Source: Cyclobacteriaceae bacterium (GTDB lineage Bacteria; Bacteroidota; Bacteroidia; Cytophagales; Cyclobacteriaceae). Taken from it: a stretch of DNA of 47,326 nt. The stretch is taken from assembly GCA_019638285.1 (NCBI GenBank), contig JAHBUB010000031.1, positions 1-47,326 on the forward strand. Reading direction: 5' to 3'. The position numbers and the translations under genes are program-made. The notes under the pieces were generated by a model. It was not told the origin of the DNA, did no database searches, and was given only the letters and a program-made list of their open reading frames with translations. Positions within the stretch are counted from its first letter, which is position 1, and every line of letters begins with the position of its first letter. This document shows, piece after piece, positions 42,201 to 47,326 of this stretch.

Positions 42201-43097
42201 ATGAGTATTCAATGGACCGGAGTTTTCCCGGCACTTACCACGAAATTCACGAATGACTTTCAACTGGACTATGATCTATTTGAAAAAAACCTAAAGGTTC
42301 AACTTGAAGCAGGCGTTAGTGGAGTTATTCTGGGAGGGACACTCGGAGAGTCCAGTGTTCTTGAGAATAGAGAAAAACTTGATCTTGTAAAATTTACAGT
42401 AGAAAAGGTGGCTGGTAAGGTTCCTGTAGTGATGAATATTGCTGAAGGTAGTACTGCGGAAGCTATAAAAGCTGCAAATGATGCAGAGAAAAATGGAGCC
42501 AAGGGTTTGATGTTATTACCTCCAATGAGGTATAAATCTGACCATAGGGAAACCGTTACATTTTTTGGAGAGGTAGCTAAATCCACTTCTCTACCTATCA
42601 TGATTTATAATAATCCTATTGATTATAAGACAGGAATAACTTTGGAGATGTTCGAGGATCTTACAAAGTATGACAACGTTCAAGCTGTGAAGGAGTCAAC
42701 CAGAGATGTTTCTAATGTTACCCGAATGATTAATAAATTTGGTACCCGTTACAAGATTTTGTGTGGAGTAGATACATTGACACTGGAAGAATTGGCGTTG
42801 GGTGCTGACGGATTAGTGGCTGGGCTTGTTTGTGCATTCCCCTGGGAAACCATGGCTATTTATAACCTTGTAAAAGCAGGTAAAATAGAAGAAGCAGTTA
42901 AAATTTATAGATGGTTCCTTCCCATATTGGAATTGGATATTCACCCAAAATTGGTTCAGTACATTAAATTGGCAGAAGCAGAAGAGGGTATTGGTTCTGA
43001 GCATGTAAGACCTCCACGTCTTCCTTTGATAGGAGAAGAACGCGAGCGAGTTTTAAAGACCATTCGTGATGGAATTAAAAACAGACCAAAATTGTAA
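42201..43097 (+). CDS. DapA-family lyase, probable 1-pyrroline-4-hydroxy-2-carboxylate deaminase
   Basis: 298 residues, class I aldolase/DapA fold. GGTLGESSVLENREK (45-59) holds the substrate carboxylate loop, Tyr136 is in IMIYNNP, and the Schiff-base Lys164 is in VQAVKEST. True dihydrodipicolinate synthase normally has GTTGE; the change to GGTLGE and the neighbours argue for the hydroxyproline branch, where this family removes water and ammonia from pyrroline-4-hydroxy-2-carboxylate to give 2-oxoglutarate semialdehyde. The ATG at 42201 fits the MSIQWTGVFPALTT opening; an earlier in-frame ATG (42174) lies at the predicted transcription start. It is the first gene of the catabolic operon. Confidence 0.88.
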   Translation: MSIQWTGVFPALTTKFTNDFQLDYDLFEKNLKVQLEAGVSGVILGGTLGESSVLENREKLDLVKFTVEKVAGKVPVVMNIAEGSTAEAIKAANDAEKNGAKGLMLLPPMRYKSDHRETVTFFGEVAKSTSLPIMIYNNPIDYKTGITLEMFEDLTKYDNVQAVKESTRDVSNVTRMINKFGTRYKILCGVDTLTLEELALGADGLVAGLVCAFPWETMAIYNLVKAGKIEEAVKIYRWFLPILELDIHPKLVQYIKLAEAEEGIGSEHVRPPRLPLIGEERERVLKTIRDGIKNRPKL

Positions 43098-43111
43098 TTA
43101 GTTTAGTTGTT

Positions 43112-43159
43112 AGTTGATCTTGTTGCTGGATTTTGAGATCCGGCAGCAGATCAACTTTT
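43112..43159 (+). terminator. Intercistronic hairpin in the hydroxyproline operon
   Basis: AGTTGATCTTGTTGCTGGAT (43112-43131) pairs with 43138-43156 in about 19 pairs with one bulged T and a 6-nt loop, followed by TTTT (to 43159). It lies 15 nt past the deaminase stop and 40 nt before the dehydrogenase ATG, so it may partly terminate transcription or stabilise the upstream mRNA. Confidence 0.7.
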
Positions 43160-43198
43160 GTTGCTATTAAGTATACTTGGAATTTAAATAAACCGATT

Positions 43199-44695
43199 AT
43201 GTCATTCAAAGATGCTACCCTGACCGAAGTTGATGCCGCCATGAATGAAGCACATGTTGCTTTTCTCTCTTACAAGAATTTTAGCGGAAAGAAAAGAGCA
43301 GCGTTTTTGCGTGCGATTTCAGACGAAATGGAAGCTTTGGGTGATGAGCTGGTGAAAACCGCAATGAGTGAAACGGCTCTTCCTGAAGCCAGAATTATTG
43401 GAGAGCGTGGCAGAACAACAGGTCAATGTCGCATGTTTGCTGATTATATAGAGGAGGGTTCTTGGGTAGAAGGTCGAATTGATACTGCCATTCCTGATCG
43501 GACTCCTGCTCCCAAACCAGACATTAGAAAAAAATTGATACCAATAGGTCCAGTGGTAGTCTTTGGGGCAGCCAACTTTCCATTGGCGTATTCTACTGCG
43601 GGAGGAGATACTGCGTCTGCATTGGCAGCCGGGTGTCCTGTGATTGTAAAAGCACATCCAGCTCATGCCAAAACTTCTGAGCTGGTAGCTGGAGCGATTA
43701 AGAAAGCAATGAATAAAACAGGTATGCCTGCTGGTGTTTTCCAGCATTTGCATGGCTCTGGGTTTGAGGTAGGACAAGCGCTGGTGAAGCATCCTCGTAC
43801 TTGTGCGGTAGGTTTTACTGGTTCGTTTTTGGGAGGGAAAGCCTTATTTGATTTGGCCAATCAACGGCCCACACCCATTCCTGTATTTGCAGAAATGAGC
43901 AGTACTAATCCGGTTGTACTCCTACCAGATTCGCTTAAAAAAGATTTTGAAAAGACAGCAAACACGCTGTCGTCTTCCATAGTGCTTGGGGTAGGACAGT
44001 TTTGTACTAATCCAGGACTTCTATTTGCGGTAGAAGGAGATGGTTTGGAACAATTTATTAAGTATTTATCCGCAGGAATTAGCAAGTCTCTACCAGCTGA
44101 AATGCTGCATGAAGGTATAGCAAAAAATTATGTGAAGAGACTGTCTGAAACCCTCTCACAAAAAGGAGTAAAGTTAGAAGTGCAGGCAGAAACAGAATCT
44201 AAGACGGGTGACAAGGATCAAGGTAGACCTACCGTGGCTTCTGTTCAAGCGGCTACGTTTTTGGAAAATCCGTCTTTGGCCGAGGAAGTGTTTGGGCCAT
44301 TCTCATTAATTGTTCGATGCAAGGATATGAACGAACTCAATAGTGTAGTAGGTCGTATTCATGGGCAACTCACCTCCAGTATTATTGGTGAGGTGGAAGA
44401 GATAGCCAAGCACACCAGTCTGATTAATATGTTGACGGAGAAGGCGGGGCGTTTAATTATTAATAATGTGCCAACAGGAGTTGAGGTATGTCCATCTCAG
44501 AATCATGGCGGGCCTTTTCCGGCTACAACTGATTCTAGATTTACAGCGGTAGGTACTGATGCAATAAAAAGATTTGCGCGGCCTCTTTCATTTCAAAATT
44601 TCCCCGATTCGCTTTTGCCTGATGAACTTAAGAATAATAATCCTTTGGGAATTTGGAGAGAAGTGAATGGCGAGATGACACGTAAAAATTTGTAA
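43199..44695 (+). CDS. Aldehyde dehydrogenase, probable 2-oxoglutarate semialdehyde (2,5-dioxovalerate) dehydrogenase
   Basis: 498 residues. The aldehyde dehydrogenase core has catalytic Cys269 in GVGQFCTNPG and general-base Glu232 in PVFAEMSSTNP. FGAANFPLAYSTAGGDTASA and a cofactor loop around KAHPAHAKTS are typical of the KGSADH (2,5-dioxopentanoate) branch, which lacks the longer N-terminus of many ALDHs. It would oxidise 2-oxoglutarate semialdehyde to 2-oxoglutarate. The start is ATG 43199; an upstream TTG (43133) lies inside the preceding hairpin and is rejected. It ends 2 nt before the next gene. Confidence 0.9.
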   Translation: MSFKDATLTEVDAAMNEAHVAFLSYKNFSGKKRAAFLRAISDEMEALGDELVKTAMSETALPEARIIGERGRTTGQCRMFADYIEEGSWVEGRIDTAIPDRTPAPKPDIRKKLIPIGPVVVFGAANFPLAYSTAGGDTASALAAGCPVIVKAHPAHAKTSELVAGAIKKAMNKTGMPAGVFQHLHGSGFEVGQALVKHPRTCAVGFTGSFLGGKALFDLANQRPTPIPVFAEMSSTNPVVLLPDSLKKDFEKTANTLSSSIVLGVGQFCTNPGLLFAVEGDGLEQFIKYLSAGISKSLPAEMLHEGIAKNYVKRLSETLSQKGVKLEVQAETESKTGDKDQGRPTVASVQAATFLENPSLAEEVFGPFSLIVRCKDMNELNSVVGRIHGQLTSSIIGEVEEIAKHTSLINMLTEKAGRLIINNVPTGVEVCPSQNHGGPFPATTDSRFTAVGTDAIKRFARPLSFQNFPDSLLPDELKNNNPLGIWREVNGEMTRKNL

Positions 44696-44697
44696 AA

Positions 44698-45645
44698 ATG
44701 CATTTTATTGATTCTGAGGACATAGAAAAATATACGGATTACCCTATGTTGATTGAAATGTTGAGGGATGCATTTCAAAAACAATATAAAATACCAAAAA
44801 GACACCATCATCAATATCCCAATCCAAAGGAGGGTGTGGAGTCTACTTTATTATTGATGCCGGCCTGGGATGATGGAGAGAATTTGGGAGTTAAAGTAGT
44901 GAACGTATCTCCCAACAACAGCAAGCATAATTTACCTACCATTCAAGGGAAGTACCTGCTTTTTGATTTGCAAACAGGCACCCCGAAGGCTATTTTAGAT
45001 GCTAAGTCACTGACCAATAAGAGAACGGCTGCGGCATCCGCTTTGGCATCAGGGTTTCTTTCCCGAGAGGATGCCAGTTGCCTTTTAATGATTGGAAATG
45101 GAGCGTTGGCTCCTGAGTTGATTAAGGCACATACAGTGACACGTCCCATTACAAAAGTATACCTATGGGGAAGGAACTTTGAAAAATCTGAATCCGTGTC
45201 TCAACAGTTGAGCAAATTGGGAGTAGAGATTATCCCGATAAAGGACTATATCCCTTATCTGGGGGAAGCTGATATTATTTCCTGTGCCACTTTGAGTCCG
45301 ACACCGTTGATTTTTGGTAAGCACATTAAAGCAGGGCAGCACTATGATTTAGTGGGTGCCTACAAACCAGATATGCGCGAAGCGGATGATGAATTTATTT
45401 CATCGGTGAGCATTCATGTGGATAACTATGAGGGTGCTACTACAGAGACAGGTGATCTGGCAATTCCTCTAAGAGAAGGTGTAATCACCAGAGATCATAT
45501 TCTTTCCGAGTTATTTGAACTGTGTCGATCAGAGAAAGTAGGAAGAAAGGACGATAAGGAAATCACTTGTTTTAAATCAGTAGGACATGCCCTGGAAGAC
45601 TTGGCGGGGGCCAAACTGGTTTTTGATGCTTACGAAAAACGATAG
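44698..45645 (+). CDS. Ornithine cyclodeaminase/mu-crystallin family protein, probable pyrroline-2-carboxylate reductase
   Basis: 315 residues. Family landmarks are LGVKVVNVSPNNSKHNLPTIQGKYLLFD-type sequence at about 63-90 (in OCD the Lys and Arg here bind substrate), DAKSLTNKRTAAASALAS at about 100-117, a Rossmann region (LLMIGNGALAPELIKAH) at about 128-145, and DLVGAYKPDMREADDE near 220. Relatives include ornithine cyclodeaminase, alanine dehydrogenase and the NAD(P)H-dependent reductase of pyrroline-2-carboxylate. Among hydroxyproline genes the last activity is most likely, returning pyrroline-2-carboxylate to L-proline. Its gene begins 2 nt after the dehydrogenase stop. Confidence 0.82.
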   Translation: MHFIDSEDIEKYTDYPMLIEMLRDAFQKQYKIPKRHHHQYPNPKEGVESTLLLMPAWDDGENLGVKVVNVSPNNSKHNLPTIQGKYLLFDLQTGTPKAILDAKSLTNKRTAAASALASGFLSREDASCLLMIGNGALAPELIKAHTVTRPITKVYLWGRNFEKSESVSQQLSKLGVEIIPIKDYIPYLGEADIISCATLSPTPLIFGKHIKAGQHYDLVGAYKPDMREADDEFISSVSIHVDNYEGATTETGDLAIPLREGVITRDHILSELFELCRSEKVGRKDDKEITCFKSVGHALEDLAGAKLVFDAYEKR

Positions 45646-45695
45646 TAGTTGTCAATAAATAAACCACATAAGCGGTCAGCATTGACTGAAGTTTT

Positions 45696-46694
45696 ATGAA
45701 GAAAACATTTTTTTGTATAGATGCACATACATGTGGCAACCCAGTTAGACTGGTAGCTGGAGGAGGGCCCCTATTGAAAGGTGCGAACATGAGTGAGAAA
45801 CGTCAACACTTTTTGAAGGAATTTGATTGGATCAGAAAAGGACTCATGTTTGAGCCACGAGGTCATGATATGATGAGTGGCAGTATTCTATATCCACCCT
45901 CTGATCCTCAAAATGATATTGGTGTTTTGTTTATTGAAACCAGCGGCTGTCTGCCAATGTGTGGTCACGGAACTATTGGCACGGTAACCATTGCCATTGA
46001 GGAAGGACTTGTTATACCGAAAATACCCGGTAAGTTAAGATTGGAAACACCTGCAGGACTGGTGCTCATAGAGTATAAACAAGAGGGAAAGAAAGTGAAG
46101 TCAGTAAAACTTAGAAATGTCAAGTCTTACCTCGCTGCTGAAAACATTACAGCCGAGTGTCCTGATCTTGGTGAGCTTACTTTTGACGTTTCTTATGGTG
46201 GAAATTTTTATGCGATCGTTGATGTCCAACCAAACTTTAAAGGAATAGAACATTACACAGCCGATCAACTGATCAGTTGGAGCCGAACACTTCGTAAAAA
46301 TATTAATGCAAAATATGAATTTGTACATCCGGAAAACCCAACAATAAACGGATGCAGTCATATCTTGTGGACTGGCGCTACTATTGATCCAGAGGCCACT
46401 GCTCGCAATGCAGTGTTTTATGGAGACAAGGCGATAGATCGTTCGCCCTGTGGCACAGGCACTTCTGGCAGACTTGCCCAATGGTATACCAAAGGGAAAT
46501 TAAAACAAGGAGAGCCTTTTATTCATGAAAGTATTATTGGTTCTAAATTCATTGGTAGGGTGGAGGAAGTGACTGAGTTGGATGGTAAGCCGGCCATTAT
46601 TCCCAGCATTGAAGGCTGGGCGATGGTTACAGGGTACAACAACATCATCATTGATGATGATGATCCTTACGCACATGGTTTTCAGGTAATCTAG
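45696..46694 (+). CDS. Hydroxyproline 2-epimerase (proline racemase family)
   Basis: 332 residues. Both catalytic cysteines of the racemase/epimerase type are present: Cys89 in LPMCGHGTIG and Cys251 in DRSPCGTGTSG. In trans-3-hydroxyproline dehydratases the second cysteine is replaced by threonine, so this protein should epimerise rather than dehydrate. It begins with the family's FFCIDAHTCGNPVRLV. It would interconvert trans-4-hydroxy-L-proline and cis-4-hydroxy-D-proline, the first catabolic step. It lies 11 nt before the FAD dehydrogenase that would oxidise the D product. Confidence 0.93.
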   Translation: MKKTFFCIDAHTCGNPVRLVAGGGPLLKGANMSEKRQHFLKEFDWIRKGLMFEPRGHDMMSGSILYPPSDPQNDIGVLFIETSGCLPMCGHGTIGTVTIAIEEGLVIPKIPGKLRLETPAGLVLIEYKQEGKKVKSVKLRNVKSYLAAENITAECPDLGELTFDVSYGGNFYAIVDVQPNFKGIEHYTADQLISWSRTLRKNINAKYEFVHPENPTINGCSHILWTGATIDPEATARNAVFYGDKAIDRSPCGTGTSGRLAQWYTKGKLKQGEPFIHESIIGSKFIGRVEEVTELDGKPAIIPSIEGWAMVTGYNNIIIDDDDPYAHGFQVI

Positions 46695-46705
46695 TACTAT
46701 TCTAT

Positions 46706-47326
46706 ATGGGTAAAATTGGCATCATTGGCGGTGGAATTATCGGACTTTCTTCCGCATACTATCTACACAAAACTGGTCATAAGGTTACTGTTATTGAAAA
46801 GGGCAATCTTCAAAATGGTTGCTCTTTTGGCAATGCAGGGATGATCGTTCCCAGCCATTTTATTCCTTTGGCGGCACCAGGAATGATTTCCAAAGGTATT
46901 CGTTGGATGTTTAATTCGAAGAGTCCTTTTTATGTAAAACCGAGTCTTAATCCAGATCTTTTAAAATGGGGATACCTTTTTTACAAGAGTTCGAATCAAA
47001 CAAATGTAAACAAAGCTATACCTGCCTTGAAGGAGTTGAGTCACTTCAGTAAGTCATTGTATCAACAATTGGTGAAAGAATTGCCATTTGATTTTGATTA
47101 CCATGAAAGAGGACTATTGATGTTATATCAAACTGAAGAAATAGAAAAAGAGGAGAGGGAAACAGCAGAAATAGCCAATCATAACGGTGTGGAGGCACGG
47201 GTGTTGACCCCTGAACAAGTGCAAGCGTTAGAACCTGATGTGAGAGTAGATGTGAGGGGTGGGGTTTACTTTCCTGGAGATGCACACCTAACCCCTCAAC
47301 ATTTGGTCAATCGACTGGCTCATTAT
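46706..47326 (+). CDS. FAD-dependent D-amino-acid (cis-4-hydroxy-D-proline) dehydrogenase, 3' end cut by window
   Basis: 207 residues visible of an expected 410 or so. The Rossmann FAD motif GIIGGGIIGLSSAYYL is at 4-19. CSFGNAGMIVPSHFIPLAAPG at about 39-59 is the DadA-type segment contacting the flavin. HERGLLMLYQT follows at about 132. The build is that of DadA/D-amino acid dehydrogenase. With the epimerase directly upstream, the likely reaction is oxidation of cis-4-hydroxy-D-proline to pyrroline-4-hydroxy-2-carboxylate, the substrate of the DapA-like enzyme. The frame is open to the last base. Confidence 0.9.
   Translation, partial: MGKIGIIGGGIIGLSSAYYLHKTGHKVTVIEKGNLQNGCSFGNAGMIVPSHFIPLAAPGMISKGIRWMFNSKSPFYVKPSLNPDLLKWGYLFYKSSNQTNVNKAIPALKELSHFSKSLYQQLVKELPFDFDYHERGLLMLYQTEEIEKEERETAEIANHNGVEARVLTPEQVQALEPDVRVDVRGGVYFPGDAHLTPQHLVNRLAHY

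Noticed and set aside
43133-43198. TTG start 22 codons upstream of the semialdehyde dehydrogenase ATG
   Set aside because: The extra residues are encoded by the intercistronic hairpin and do not resemble aldehyde dehydrogenase N-termini.

Overview
The window looks like a chromosomal segment of a gliding, non-fermenting member of the Bacteroidota, most likely order Cytophagales. The evidence is a large secreted protein with a type IX secretion (type B, gliding-motility-associated) C-terminal domain, several promoter-like sequences of the Bacteroidota type (TTTG, about 19-20 nt, TAnnTTTG), weak Shine-Dalgarno signals, TPR-containing sensor kinases, a single-chain PurL and an L25/Ctc ribosomal protein. 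I see no insertion sequence, prophage, integrase, CRISPR array or rRNA. One tRNA (Gln, TTG) is present.

Layout. 1-8 kb is housekeeping: partial pdxA (-), rsmA and mgtE (+, overlapping), a membrane pentapeptide-repeat protein, greA with a promoter/terminator leader, a HIT protein and a D-threonine-aldolase-like PLP enzyme (+). The last of these overlaps gpsA (-) tail to tail. 7-9.4 kb holds a PlsB-like acyltransferase that overlaps gpsA, so glycerol-3-phosphate synthesis and acylation share one minus-strand unit. 9.6-16.2 kb carries the 959-aa type IX cargo, a DCC-family thiol protein, fabD, folK (-) and sppA.

16.2-22.0 kb is the unusual part. A cassette appears twice in the same orientation: a rho-independent terminator, a minus-strand operon of tiny exported peptides (lipoproteins sharing CTDENIRPQ, then a second signal-peptide-bearing peptide), and a divergent plus-strand TPR sensor histidine kinase with a periplasmic TPR domain. 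In the first cassette the lipoprotein gene is tandemly duplicated. The two copies differ by eight synonymous changes and encode identical proteins, so these unannotatable-looking ORFs are under selection. No response regulator gene is nearby. This is my main candidate for an undescribed system: small lipoproteins as ligands or partners of TPR kinases.

22-31 kb returns to housekeeping: metG (+), then minus-strand pth, rplY, prs, tRNA-Gln, a DUF4136-like lipoprotein and purL. 31-33 kb has an alpha/beta hydrolase (-) divergent from an ECF sigma factor and a small membrane protein. 33.2-39.9 kb is a complete RND efflux operon (TetR, TolC, MFP lipoprotein, RND pump) with a perfect 11-bp inverted repeat embedded in its promoter. 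A metallophosphoesterase follows directly behind a strong hairpin.

41.2-47.3 kb is a hydroxyproline catabolic cluster: a divergent AraC regulator, a DapA-family deaminase, 2-oxoglutarate semialdehyde dehydrogenase, an ornithine-cyclodeaminase-family (pyrroline-2-carboxylate reductase-like) enzyme, hydroxyproline 2-epimerase, and an FAD D-amino-acid dehydrogenase cut by the window end. Together they can convert trans-4-hydroxy-L-proline to 2-oxoglutarate.
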